Shown in pieces: positions 11,400-27,132 of a stretch of DNA of 64,000 nucleotides. The stretch spans positions 1,054,001 through 1,118,000 of the forward strand of contig CAJFCV020000004.1 in NCBI GenBank assembly GCA_904066235.2. The letters run 5' to 3'. The notes under the pieces were generated by a model. The model did not search any database. It was not told where the DNA came from and was given only the letters and a program-made list of their open reading frames with translations. Every line of letters begins with the position of its first letter. The first letter of the stretch is position 1. The stretch is from Bursaphelenchus xylophilus. Lineage: Eukaryota > Nematoda > Chromadorea > Rhabditida > Aphelenchoididae. The position numbers and the translations under genes were made by a program.

Positions 11400-11641
11400 C
11401 AGTGGCGGACCTGACCCAGTGGCAAAACACGTACCATTTTGCATCCAGGAAGCATCAAAAAAGTGGCAAAATACCTCCCTTCCAAGTGAAAAAACTGATT
11501 TCAAAAGCGCGCCGGCTCTTTTTGTGAGAAAACCCTTCAAACGGAGTTTTTTTAGTTGCAGGGGGAGGCATTTTGCTACATTTTTGGTACTTCCCGAATG
11601 CAAAATGGAACGATTTTTTCACTGGATCAGATCTGCCGCTG
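11400..11641. mobile_element. F1 hairpin element
   Basis: TA CAGTGGCGGACCTGACCC at the left and GGATCAGATCTGCCGCTG TA at the right. Arms are full length with scattered mismatches. Confidence 0.85.
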
Positions 11642-11801
11642 TAATGCTAATATGTAAAGAGAAATGTTTCCCCAAAAAATCGAGTTTTTCCTCGCAGACC
11701 TGAGAAATGTACAGTGGCGGACTCTTTCGGCCGTAAAGATCGTTGCATATCTCAACTGCCTGTGCATAGCGCGAGCTAAAACTTTCAGAAATTTATGTGT
11801 A

Positions 11802-12037
11802 CGGTGGGGACCTGATCCATTGGCCAAAAACGTATCATTTTGCATCCGGGAAGTATCAAAAATGTGGCAAAATGCTTCCCTCTCCAAGTAAAAAACTCCG
11901 ATTTCAAAAGCTCTCTTTTTGTGAGGGAGCCCTTCAAAACGGAGTTTTTTAGTATGAGAGGGATGCATTTTGCCACATTTTTGATACTTCCCGGAGGCAA
12001 AATGATACGTTTTTTTGCCGCTGGATCAGATCAGCGC
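11802..12037. mobile_element. F1 hairpin element, right tip lost
   Basis: Left end TA CGGTGGGGACCTGATCC. The right arm runs to CCGCTGGATCAGATCAGCG, then changes to F4-type sequence (TTTCTACCGTAAAGGG). Confidence 0.8.
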
Positions 12038-12094
12038 CTATTTCTACCGTAAAGGGAAATGCTTCCACAAAAAATCGATTTTTTGTAAAAGCTA

Positions 12095-12352
12095 CAGTGG
12101 CGGACCTGATCCATTCGCAAAAAACATACCATTTTGCTTCCGGGAAGTATCAAAGATGTAGCAAAATACCTCCCTCTTCAAGTGAAAAGACTCCGATTTC
12201 AATCAAAAGCGCGCCCACTCTTTTTGTGAGAGAAAGAGCGCGCAGGTAAAAAGGGAGCTTTTTTAGTTGGAGAGGGAGGCATTTTGCCACATTTTTGATA
12301 CTTCCCAGGCGCAAAATGATACCTTTTTTGCCACTGAATCAGGTCCCTACTG
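12095..12352. mobile_element. F1 hairpin element
   Basis: TA CAGTGGCGGACCTGATCC to GAATCAGGTCCCTACTG. It is one of three F1 copies within 1 kb (11400, 11802, 12095), between two protein genes. Confidence 0.8.
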
Positions 12353-12453
12353 CTTATGCATGAAGTGTATGAAAAATTTGAAGAAAATCTGAGGATCGCA
12401 CTTGGGGTAACAAGAGAAGTTTACAAAGTGTACTATGAAATGATCAATAAATA

Positions 12454-12459
12454 TTTATT
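12454..12459 (-). terminator. poly(A) signal for APEH
   Basis: AATAAA on the minus strand, 32 bp beyond the APEH stop codon. Confidence 0.6.
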
Positions 12460-12490
12460 ATATTTCTCTATGGTAAAACAACTCGTATTT

Positions 12491-17478
<4,988 letters not shown>

Positions 17479-17929
17479 TCTTCGAAAAAGGGAAATTTTG
17501 AGCTGAAAAGTGTTGGTTTATGGAATAAATACCAAGCGGGCAGTGTAAAATGCGAGATATGATGGATTGATAAGAAAACGGCGGTGTAAAGTGGTAAAAT
17601 CTTGTGGAGAGAGCAAACAAACTTATCTTCTCGTCCAAATAAATTGCTTTGCAAAGAATTTTGGGCGCAGCTCGCGACGCGAACTGCAGAAGTTAGGGCG
17701 CAGGCTGTGGAAGAAAAATCTGCGAAAAATCGGTAAAATCCATGTAATTTCTTCGAGATGATAGTGAATTGAGCTGCTAAAGAGATGTTTATTCAACTAA
17801 AATCAGGTTTTTTTCAACGTCTTTCAGTAAATTGAGATAAATTAGAGGGTAATATCAAGTGGGATGTGTAATATAAAATTAATATGATTTTGTTAGAAAA
17901 GATGGGGCAGTTTTGGATGAATTATGAAA
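17479..17929. other. intergenic region between two minus-strand genes
   Basis: 450 bp between the stop of the membrane-protein gene and the APEH start. It contains the TTTTCAG acceptor upstream of APEH near 17507-17513 and no other clear element. The spacing does not settle whether the two genes are co-transcribed. Confidence 0.4.
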
Positions 17930-19004
17930 TTAGATGAACGTAGTCGAAGCTGGCGCTAGAATTTGTTGATTATGATTGGTTGTGGTGGTGCGGACAATCC
18001 GATCTTCACTCCTCCCTTCATGCTGAACAACTGGCTTTTCTCCGCCCTTCTGGGATACTGTACTCTCTTCACGAACCAGGGTATACTCCTGGAAGTGTTC
18101 GGTAACTCCGTGGGTTGGGCGGTCTGGAAAATCAAAAGTTATTTTAGGCACTTGCACTGTGCAATATAAGATTGCAAAATTTCGCACAGTGCGGAGATTT
18201 TGGAATAGCTCTTGCACTCTGCTGAATGACGTCATGAGGAAAGTAAAGTGCGGATTATACTGAGCAAGAGTAGTCGAAAAAACCGACAGAAAAGAGAAAT
18301 CGAACTTTGCCCTCGGGCGCGCTGCACGGTGCAAGGAAAAAATCCGCACTGTGCAGTCGACTTTCGCACAGTGCAGGGTCGTCAAAAGCTTACGGCCTGG
18401 ACTGAAAAGTGCTGGACGCTCCACAAAGATCTGCGGAGTAGGTGGCTGCATGTATGTGGAGGGTTTTTGAGTTGAAAAAGTGGTCTGAGGAACCGACTTA
18501 TCAACCACTGGAACTTGAGGAATATATTCCGGCTGAAGATAGGCACTAGGCGGCGGGTATTTTCCTGAACGCCCAGTAGGGTCCTGAGAACGTTGAGTTC
18601 GGACTAAAAATTGGTATATTAGATATAAAAATCAAGATTTTTTATCTGATATTAACCATCAAGTTGAAAACATCATAAAGGTCTTAGCAACTTACGCCAT
18701 TGCTGGAAATACCATCTGGCGGAGCCTAGAGGCCATGGATGGTGCATTCTGTGAGTTTCGGCCACCTAAACAATTTTTGGGATATTATACATGACGTTTG
18801 ATCACATCCACTCACCTCCTCTCTAAAGCCCTCCAAAAACTTCTTGAAGCAGGCAAAATAGATGGCAGTGAAGATGGCGCCAAGCCCAACGAATGTCCCC
18901 AGTAGGGAGAAGAATATGACTGCAAATTTGTGAAAATCTCCCCAATCGTAGGCCACACAAGCCGAGGGCAATGATAAGATGGCCAAAAATCTTAGGGAAT
19001 CCAT
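17930..19004 (-). CDS. hypothetical single-pass membrane protein, four exons
   Basis: Exons 18816-19004, 18696-18765, 18394-18603 and 17930-18123 join in phase to 220 residues. Residues 1-18 look like a signal peptide (MDSLRFLAILSLPSACVA); about 26-50 is a second strongly hydrophobic helix (FAVIFFSLLGTFVGLGAIFTAIYF). A basic FKKFLEGFR stop-transfer follows, then a Pro/Thr/Gln-rich cytoplasmic tail. The start codon directly follows TTTCAG, consistent with spliced-leader addition at the ATG. The last intron (18124-18393) is 270 nt, a multiple of three, and has no in-frame stop, so a retained-intron isoform would add 90 residues. I recognise no family. Start is 381 bp from the divergent MCTS1 start. 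Confidence 0.75.
18140..18385. repeat. GCACNGTGC element inside the last intron of the membrane-protein gene
   Basis: TTGCACTGTGCAA, CGCACAGTGCGG, TGCACGGTGCAA, CGCACTGTGCAG and CGCACAGTGCAG occur within 230 bp. Confidence 0.7.
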
Positions 19005-19385
19005 CTGAAACCGAACTCTTATGCCCCAAACACTCCGCGAATTTCAAGCACGCGGCATGGTAACAGGTGGCGAGTGCGCAACTTTTGTGATCAAGTGCGC
19101 TTTGGGCGCATCGTCTCCATGACAACTGCGCGCCCCCTCAGGGCTTGCGGCCCCTTTCGACGCACGCGTTTATGCTAATAACTTTTTGGAAACACTCTTT
19201 CGGGGGTCCGCAAACGACTTTGTCAGTATTACTACCGCGTTTGCGACAGTAACCTGAAGAGAGAAACAGTTGACCCAAATCGGTCATTTTTGGTCAAGTC
19301 TTCCCCACAAATTGTTCTTCTTTTTTCGGAAGCGAGAAAAACGGAATTGGTGTGAATAGCGTAGTCAGAGGTAAGAATTGTGACA
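19005..19385. promoter_or_regulatory. divergent promoter region
   Basis: 381 bp separate the start codons of the minus-strand membrane-protein gene and the plus-strand MCTS1 gene. It is repeat-free, in contrast to most intergenic DNA here. No TATA box is obvious. Confidence 0.4.
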
Positions 19386-20600
19386 ATGTTTAAGAAGTTC
19401 GACCCCACCAAGGACGTCAATGGCTCGCAACAGCTAAAATCTTCGGTTCAGGTAAGAGTTTGATAGTTTTTCTTGAAATTTTAGGTAAAAAAGATTGAAA
19501 CTCTGACGAATTTCGCTTTGTAAAAGGAAAATAAGATTTCACTCGTCGCGTAAAAGCTATTGGAACTGGGATTTACCATTATTTTTCACGGTTCATGAAT
19601 TTTTTGTTTTCCCTTTTTTGGATGGTAGAATTGTATCGAAAAAGCTTTTCCCGACTTTCTAAGTGCTATAAATTTTCTACGGGGCTGTTCAATAGCATGA
19701 AGAAGGATTTATACTTCAGCGTGGAATCCGTGCCAAGTTGATCGAGGAGTACCCACCTTTGGCCACGGTGATTGAAGAGATCTTCCCGAAGAAGGAGAAT
19801 TTCAAGGTGATAAAGTGCAAAGACCATGTGGAATTGCTGGTTAGTGAAGATGGAACAGTTCAATTCATCAAACACCGGGATTTGCCGTACATTCCTTCGC
19901 TAAGGTTGTTGCATAAGTATCCATTCATTCTGCCACATCAACAGGTAAGAGTTTCGACATTTTTTGTTGAATTTTAGTGGTCAAAAGTGGAAAATTTGGG
20001 CAGCTGATGTAGTGCAGAGTAACAGAAGACTTTAGAGAAAGCTATTTTGCCTTTTCTAAAACAAAAAGAACTGTTGTCTTTGAGGTTTTGCGAGTTTTAT
20101 GTTATCTATGATCTATGTGTAAAGTTTCTCAAAATTTTATGCTTTATTGTTTTTTTGTGGTGGTAACTTTTTCGTGGAAGATAATAGAATACCTTCAACG
20201 CCTTCAGGACTCTTTTTCATCCTTTTATTGCAAAAGATATTATTTTAATAGCTCATTTTTCCACAAGACATCGGATGGCCAATTATAATATAAAATCTTG
20301 AAGTTTAAATGCATCTTGCTAACTAATATTTATTTTCAGGTCGATACAGGTGCCATTCGCCCCGTTCTCAACGGTTCTCATATCATGGCTCCGGGTTTGA
20401 AAAGTCCGGGCGCCAAATTGGCCGAAAACGTGAAAAAGGATCAAGTGGTCGCCGTGATGGCCCAAGGAATGGAACATGCGATGGCAATTGGGCAACAAAA
20501 GTTCAGTTCCAGCGAGATTCTGACGCAGTCGACTGGTACGGCCATTGATAATGTCCATTATTTGAACGATGGACTTTGGAGATTGCCGAAAGTCTGCTAA
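19386..20600 (+). CDS. MCTS1: MCTS1, PUA-domain translation re-initiation factor, three exons
   Basis: Partner of DENR on the 40S ribosome; the pair recycles 40S subunits and supports re-initiation. Exons 19386-19451, 19720-19944 and 20340-20600 are all phase 0 and give 183 residues (human 181). The start MFKKFDPTKDV, the DUF1947-type N-terminal part, and the PUA part with RLLHKYPFILPHQQVD, GSHIMAPGLKSPGA and the end IDNVHYLNDGLWRLPK are close to the family throughout. Donors are GTAAGA, acceptors TTCAG. It is convergent with the acyl-CoA synthetase gene, 640 bp away. Very secure. Confidence 0.96.
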
Positions 20601-20796
20601 ATTGGTTTAGCCTTTGTTTTTGTTGGGTTTTGAATGAAATTATTTATGGAGAACGTGGGAAATGTCTTATCTAGTCGTTTTAAACGTTAGATATTCACTG
20701 ATGATGTTTAAAAATATTATTTTTAATATCAAAAGTTTGGTTATTAGGCCTTTATGGGCTAAAATAATATTGCGAATGCATCGTATTTTACAATAA

Positions 20797-20802
20797 TTTA
20801 TT
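20797..20802 (-). terminator. poly(A) signal for the acyl-CoA synthetase gene
   Basis: AATAAA on the minus strand about 440 bp past the stop codon at 21241; closer A-rich words are non-canonical. Confidence 0.4.
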
Positions 20803-21240
20803 CCAACACGATCTCAAAAATAGCATAATGCAATATAACTGCAACTAAAACGGCTTACAATAACTGATATGAGCAATATCTGTACAAGTAATCAGATAGA
20901 AATTTAACCGGTTTTCCGAACTAATTCAAAGTAAAATACGAACGAAGGAGCAACTAATTGGACATTGATGTCCGTTACAAGAGAACAATTCGATATCTAT
21001 AAGGCGTGCGTGTATTTATATGACACATGAAAAGGGCTTGAGCAACAGAAAAGGAGCACTATAATATACAAATATCCTAAGAGCAGTGGCGTTTGAGCAG
21101 TTGCTGACATTTTCAAGGCACTATTTCGGGCTAAACGCCAAAGTATCACAAAGTGAACGAAATGTCACAAAAATTATTGGGTTTGACATTTCGTCTCAAA
21201 TGACCCTCAAAACAATAACAGATAACTAAATAGGAATAAA

Positions 21241-24200
21241 TTACAACCCAAGCGTTCCATCGTCCAATTGTCGTCGCTTTTCGGCGTCGAATGGAACATA
21301 GGCACCTTGATGGAGGACGAATAATCGATCATTGTCGTTGGCATCCAACCCCAGGCTTTGTAGATGCGTTTTTATAAGCTTGAAGGTTCCTAAAATACGA
21401 CAGATTATGTTTACGGAATGTTTTATCAGCACAGGGAAAGTTGACATTTCGTTGACTTGATATTGGTTTTTTGTAATTTCGAAAGGTGTAAGGTACAGTG
21501 GGGGACCTGATCCAGTGGCAAAAACGCACCATTTTGCCTCCGGGAAGTGTCAAAAATGTGGCAAAATGCCTCCCTCTCCAAGCGAAAAAACTTTTTTCCT
21601 CACAAAAAGAGCGGACGCGCTTTTGAAATCGGAGTTTTTTCACTTGGAGAGGGAGGTATTTTGCCACATTTTTTGATGCTTCCAGGATGCAAAATGGTAC
21701 GTTTTTTGCCACTGGATCAGGTCCCCCACTGTATTAGAAGTGTAGTCTAGAGGGCTAAAAAAAGCTCACCTGTCTTCTGAACGTCACTACACAGACGCAG
21801 GAAGGTGGGAATGGCCGGTCCCACCAATCGATCTTTGAGATGGTCGGCAATTTTTTCAACCATTTCCTGAAAAATCAAATCAAATATCGAATAACAACAC
21901 GATTTTTAATCCAAAATAAGTGTCTTGCCTCGTCCGAGATCCCGGAATCCTGATTTTTGACAATAGCCGCCATTCCAGTCCGACCCTCGGTTCTGGGAGC
22001 TCGAACTCCATACACGGTGACGTCGGAAATGCATTTTCGAAGCTCCAAAGAGCCATAGAAGGCCTTCTCGACTTCGGTAGTTGAGACGTTTTCGCCCTTC
22101 CATCGGAAAGTGTCTCCGGTCCGGTCTCGGAAATAGACGTAGCCAAGCCGGTCCCAATGGAGAATATCGCCTGAAAATTGCGATTTATTAGAGCCATAGT
22201 TGGTATACAGTGGGGGACCTGGTCCAGTGGCAAAAAAACGTACCATTTTGCATCCAGGAAGCATAAAAAAATATGGCAAAACACCTCCCTCTCCAAGTGA
22301 AAAAATCAGATTTCAAAAGCACGCCCGCTTTTTTTGTGAGGAAAAAGGGCGCGCTTTTCAAAACGAAGTTTTTTCACTTGGAGAGGAAAGCATTTTGCCA
22401 CATTTTTGATACTTCCCGGATGCAAAATGATACGTTTTTTGCCACTGGATCAGATCACCCACTGCATAGCAATGGGTGGTTTAGATGGTATATTAGGGTA
22501 GAAAAAGGTCTCTAAAGTCCCTTAGAACAGATAGATCTATCGGTTCAGAGGAATTGTGACTTTTTTTTAGCAATTATATCACCCTTCCTCACCTGACACA
22601 AAAACTTGATCTCCTTTTCGGAAAACGTCGGACAGCACTTTTTTGCTCGTCTCCTTTTGATTCAAATAGCCTTCGAAATTGAGCAATGGATTGCCGCGAC
22701 GAATCGTCGAGACCATCGCTCCAGTTTCCCCTGGCCTACAGGGAATGCAAAGCCCGTCGTCGCCGCGGATAACTTCGCCGGTGGCCTCGTCGACTTTGAT
22801 TAATCGCACTGGATGGAGTCTGGAGGTAATAGGGGAGATAGGCAGGAATCCACAGGAGCCAACTTGGCCATCAATGTTGACTGAAAAGCAAATTTTAGGG
22901 CAAAACTGTAGAAAATATGTAAAAAAATATTTCTTCTTCAAATTAACGAAATTAAACCCTCGAAAATGTGGTAAAATGCCGTTTATTAATCAAAAAATGC
23001 AATGTAAAATACGGATGGCTTTCCTCTTTGGGTAAAAAGTCGCGAAACTCAAAAAATGCCACGAACCGGGATCGAACCGGTGACCTTTAGATCTTCAGTC
23101 TAACGCTCTCCCAACTGAGCTATCATGGCGCACGCTCCGAAGTGCTTTTTTCTTCCCCGCTCTCTTTTGGGAAGAGGAAAACGGTGCGAATAAATAAATT
23201 TGGAAGAAAAACTGGGGAAATTTGAGTAAAAATGGTAGCAAAAATAGTAAATTCAGTGAAATTTGTAGGTAAAAATTAATTTACGAGTTTTATTCAACAC
23301 ATTTTTATATTTTTTGTACTAGTTTCGACAAAAAATTAGTTTTTTTTTAACTATAAAAAAGCCTAAACTCACCCAAATTCGATGTTCCTTCGGTAGATCC
23401 GTAAAGTTCTCCGATTCGGACGCCAAATCGGTCCACCACATCTTGCCAGATTTCTTGGCGAAGGCCATTTCCATACATCAATTTGACTTTGTGCAGTTTT
23501 TCCTCTGGACTTGGAGGCTGGGCCAGGAGGTAGCGACAAATTTCGCCAATGTACTGAGAGGCCTAAAGTTTAACAGTGATTGTTTTTTTGTTGTAAAATA
23601 TGCAACTTTCAATTCATTAGTGATACAAAAATAAATGTTTTTTTATTAAATTAAAAAGTTTTTTTATCAAATTAAAAAAAAATTTTTTTTAAAACTTACA
23701 GTACACTGGTGCTTAATACAGTCCTTCCAGAAGTTGCTGGCCGAAAATTTGGGCCGAATAACCGCTGTGGATCCCCGTAAAATTGTCTGGCCCATTCCCA
23801 GAATGCCTGCGGCAGTGTGGTATAAAGGCATCGAGATGTAAATCCGGTCCTCCGGAGACACTTTGAACGCTTTGGCTGCGCCCACAGCCATCGAGTAGAA
23901 TCTAAAAATTTTATTTTTGAGCGTTTTTTGGAAAAAAAACTTTTATAAAAAACAAAAAAAAATAGAAATTTTTTACAAGGGAAATACTTCTATGGGGTAT
24001 GGAGTTACAGGTCGAGACATATATCAAAAAAATCGAAAATTTTTTCTGATTCAGAATATGTAAAAACTAGCTGCCGAATTTTGGTTTGTATGGGCCAAAA
24101 AACCCTCAGAAATTTTCTTGCAACACCACGCAAATGCCCCTTTTTTACTTTGGAACTACTGTTAAGGTGTAGTATTAATCAAATATTTCAAGGCTCGTCA

Positions 24201-27132
24201 TAATACCAGGTTTACTTTAGCTCAAAGCGAAGCTTTTGGATTGGTAAAAACTTGGTCAAAAAGGCGTTTGCGTGGTGTTGCGAGAAAAGCTTTTACGGGT
24301 TTTTTCGCCCTTACAAACAAAAATTGGACAGCTAATTTTTACATATTCTGAATCAGAAAAATTTTGCGATTTTTTTGATATATCTCTCGACCTGTAACTC
24401 CATACCTCATAGAAGTACTTTCCATTCAAAAAAATTGCAAAAATTTTGGAAAGATATTATTTATTTTTTTGGTTTTTGATGTCTAAAACAAGGTCCATCT
24501 TTCTTAAAAATTCATTATATGGACATTTTATTACAGTACACAATTTGGCGACCCAAAAAATTGCAAAAATTATTTTACTTGAGACGAAAAATCCTACTTT
24601 CCTTGTAAAAAAATTCTCTTTTTTTTGTTTTATAAAAGTTTTTTCTTCCAAAAATGCCCAAAAATTTAATTTTTAATTTTTTTGGGCAAGTAGTACTTTC
24701 TTGTTAGAAAAAACCTACCGTAATCCCCTCATTACTGCTGCTTTCGGCATGCCAGTGGTTCCACTGGTGTAGATAAAGCACAAAACTGACTGAAAATCGA
24801 CTCCGTCCACTTTGGCCGGCTCCTCAATTGATTGCTCCTCCAAAAGCGGGGTCAGATGGGTGTATTCCGGTGCTGCGAATTTGGGATCTAATGGTGATTT
24901 GTCGCCAAGGTCACAAATGTAAAAATTCAGCTCGATTGTGGGATCCAAATGGCCTTCCGACTTGGCTGTGGCCAAAACTGAAAATTTTGGCTGTATGATA
25001 GTCCGTTCGGAATGAAATCTGGAGCTATATGAAGTCGCTGGAGCGACTTTTGCGACATGCACTGTGAAAAAGCACAATTTTTTTTGCATTGTGCAATTTA
25101 TTGTTTTTTGCACCGTGCAATAGGCTTTTTTTGGCTTTTTTAAGCTGTTTTTTGGGCTGTCTCTCGCACCCTGAATTTTCTTGCACTGTGCAAACGTTAA
25201 AAATCACTCCGACGACTTTCAAGAAGGCCTAGTAAATGAATTTGAGGGCTTTAATTTTGATAACGAATTTCTAAAAATTCTGCCAAAACTTGGTTTCATG
25301 AATTGTTTGGAAAAACTGTTACGACAAAAAAAAATTCGAAGACTGAAAAAAAAATCCAAGAAAAAATCGCTCAATTTTTTATCCTTTATTCCTCACTTTT
25401 TATCACCAAAAAAACCCCCGATGATTTTTGGCGCCTTCTAAAATCCTATTGGACCATCCAACCATAGCTCAGTTGGTAGAGCGGAGGACTGTAGTTCAGC
25501 GGAAATCCTTAGGTCGCTGGTTCGAATCCGGCTGGTTGGAATTTCTTTTTTATCACTTTTTTGATAATGTAAATCATGTTTTTTTGTTTGCTAAGCAATT
25601 GCTATGTCTTTGGCATCTTAGTTTTTGGACTTTTATGGTCTTTTTTTTCTCTCAAATTAGTCGAAAAGAAGGGTAAAATTACTAATATTGTCTTTTTTCC
25701 AGCGGTCAAAAGCTTTTTTTGGATGTCAAATCAGATTTATTCCTACAGAGATAAACAGAAGCGTCTTCTGCACGAAATTTTCTTCGATATTCGCATTTTT
25801 AAAAGCTTTTTTGATCTTAGAATGCGCTTACCTTTAGCCAAGCTTTTCGAGCAGATCACTGCATTCGTTTTGGAAGTTTGAATGCAGTGCGCCAGCTGCT
25901 CGGACTTCAACGACGAGTTGATCCACGCCGTCACCACTCCAATCTTGGACAAACCAAGCCATGCGGCGACGAAATCAATCGAATTTTCCATAAAAAGCGC
26001 GATCGGATCGCCTTTTTTGTAGCCTAATCGCTGAAATGGGATATTAGAGTTGACATAGTAGCTTTTTCAAAAGTAAAATAGCCTAAAAATTTCAAAATTT
26101 ACCTGAAAATAATTGGCATAACGATTGGCCAACAGATTCAGCTCCTCGAACGTCACTTGTCGCTCCGTGTTGACTTCGATTATTGCCGATTTTTGCGGAT
26201 GTTTGCGGCAAATGTCGAGGAAAATCTCATGCAGTGGACGGTTCCGTTTACTCTGTCGGAACAAATCTGATTTGACATCCAGAAGGAGCTTTAGACCGCT
26301 GAAAAAAGACAATATTAGTCATGTTATCCTATTTTTCGCATAATTTGAGCCAAAAAAGCCTATAAAAGTCCAAAAATTAAGATTCCAAGGGCATAGCAAT
26401 TGCTTAGAAAACAAAAAAGATGATTTGTGATATCCAAAAAGCTAAAAAAAAAAAAAAAATAAAAAAGAAATTCCAACCAGCCGGATTCGAACCAGCGACC
26501 TAAGGATTTCCGCTGAACTACAGTCCTCCGCTCTACCAACTGAGCTATGGTTGGACGGTCCAATAGGCCTTTCGAAGGCGCCAAAAATCATCGGGGTTTT
26601 TTTGAGTGATAAAACGTGAGGAATAAAGGTTAAAAATTGACCGATTTTCTGTCGGGAAAATAATGAACAGTCTGTCGAATCGCGGCGAAAATTAATTGTG
26701 ATGCGACAAAATCAACTTGCTTTTCACTTCAGCGACGGGAAATGATAATAATGACGCATCGGAATTATGCTCATTATTTTCCCGACAGACTGCAAAACTT
26801 TTGATTTTACAAAATTTTCGCCATAACAACCGAAGTAATAGTAATTGTGAAAAACAAAAAATTTTTTTTTGAGCCCTGACATGATTTTTTTGTTTTTTGC
26901 AATTAATTTAGGCCAAATTTCCAAAAAAAAAAAAAAAAAAAAAAAAATTTTTTTAAATGTCGCACCTCAGGTCCCGGTCCAAAGTGATGTAGGATCTGTG
27001 CAGAAAGTCCCCGTAACGGGCCCAAATCCAGACGCACATTGCGGCGACGGCCAACGCCTCGTAACCGAAGGCTTCGACGATCAGGCAGCCCGCCAAGAGG
27101 ATGCTGAAAAGTTGCTCCCAATTCAGCTGCAT
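21241..27132 (-). CDS. fatty-acid transport protein / very-long-chain acyl-CoA synthetase (SLC27/FATP4-like), ten exons
   Basis: Activates long and very long fatty acids to CoA thioesters at a membrane. Exons in coding order: 26966-27132, 26103-26298, 25832-26030, 24719-24977, 23700-23901, 23373-23562, 22593-22880, 21929-22170, 21770-21866, 21241-21389; every junction is in phase, 662 residues. Residues 5-30 are a membrane segment. The AMP-binding motif YTSGTTG is at 257-263; [13 protein letters not shown] and the FATP signature [22 protein letters not shown] follow. Start ATG 27132 lies downstream of a TTTTCAG acceptor at 27222. Intron 8 (21867-21928) needs a GC donor, unless a further donor adding residues is used. 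Introns hold tRNA-Phe, two tRNA-Tyr and several repeats. Worm relatives are acs-20 and acs-22; which one is not decided. Confidence 0.93.
21496..21731. mobile_element. F1 hairpin element in acyl-CoA synthetase intron 9
   Basis: TA CAGTGGGGGACCTGATCC and GGATCAGGTCCCCCACTG TA are perfect inverted ends. One of the best-preserved copies. Confidence 0.92.
22208..22464. mobile_element. F1 hairpin element in acyl-CoA synthetase intron 7
   Basis: TA CAGTGGGGGACCTGGTCC to GGATCAGATCACCCACTG. The centre keeps CCGCTTTTTTTGTGAGG. Confidence 0.88.
23057..23129 (-). tRNA. tRNA-Phe (GAA)
   Basis: 73-nt cloverleaf on the minus strand: acceptor GCCATGA pairs with TCGTGGC (one T-G pair), D-arm AGCTCAGTTGGGAGAGC, anticodon loop CTGAAGA with GAA, T-arm ACCGGTTCGATCCCGGT, discriminator A. 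No intron. It lies in intron 6 of the acyl-CoA synthetase gene on the same strand, so it could be transcribed both by its own A/B boxes and within the host pre-mRNA. Confidence 0.96.
23976..24424. repeat. F2 palindromic element
   Basis: ATACTTCTATGGGGTATGG with GTTACAGGTCGAGACATAT at the left; ATATCTCTCGACCTGTAAC and CATACCTCATAGAAGTACT at the right. TTTGACCAAGTTTTTACCAA-type inner blocks are also mirrored. It lies in intron 4 of the acyl-CoA synthetase gene. Confidence 0.85.
25025..25205. repeat. GCACNGTGC-bearing repeat unit
   Basis: Same word order as the tandem units at 5005-5745: GAAGTCGCTGGAGCGAC, TGCACTGTG, TTGCACCGTGCAA, GGCTGTCTCTCGCACCCT, TTGCACTGTGCAAACG. Confidence 0.75.
25458..25540 (+). 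tRNA. tRNA-Tyr (GTA) with a 10-nt intron
   Basis: Acceptor CCAACCA pairs with TGGTTGG, discriminator A. D-arm AGCTCAGTTGGTAGAGC, anticodon stem GAGGA/TCCTT, loop CTGTAG|A interrupted after position 37 by TTCAGCGGAA, T-arm GCTGGTTCGAATCCGGC. Canonical eukaryotic tRNA-Tyr. It is antisense to the host gene. Confidence 0.96.
25697..25800 (+). pseudogene. pseudo-exon: degraded inverted copy of acyl-CoA synthetase exon 2
   Basis: AGCGGTCAAAAGCTTTTTTT, GGATGTCAAATCAGATTT, CACGAAATTTTCTTCGA and ATTCGCA align with exon 2 at 26298 downward. An inserted run of T and other changes break the frame, and the copy is on the opposite strand to the gene. It cannot be spliced into the host message. Confidence 0.85.
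26472..26554 (-). tRNA. tRNA-Tyr (GTA) with a 10-nt intron
   Basis: Identical in tRNA body and intron to the copy at 25458-25540 but on the minus strand, the same strand as its host gene (intron 1). The pair is separated by about 930 bp and faces tail to tail as part of an inverted duplication. Confidence 0.96.
26646..26791. repeat. F3 element in acyl-CoA synthetase intron 1
   Basis: TTCTGTCGGGAAAATAATGA at the left, CTCATTATTTTCCCGACAGACTG at the right. Interior TTGTGATGCGACAAAATCAAC. Confidence 0.75.

Larger units (their letters stand above)
25395..25805 (+). repeat. inverted segmental duplication, plus-strand copy
   Basis: This block is a diverged inverted copy of 26195-26640. It carries GATGATTTTTGGCGCCTTC, a complete tRNA-Tyr, the CTAAGCAATTGCTATG spacer, and then a degraded copy of the start of acyl-CoA synthetase exon 2 including its acceptor (25697-25800). 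Both arms lie in the same host gene (introns 1-3). Confidence 0.85.

Noticed and set aside
17479..17929. Operon of the membrane-protein gene and APEH
   Set aside because: The 450-bp gap is longer than typical nematode operon spacing, and no U-rich element or SL2-type signal could be recognised by eye.
25576..25881. Plus-strand frame as a separate gene
   Set aside because: It is the inverted, degraded copy of acyl-CoA synthetase exon 2 and its flanks.
26360..26584. 74-codon frame on the minus strand
   Set aside because: It is the translation of the tRNA-Tyr gene; the plus-strand twin at 25428-25676 likewise.
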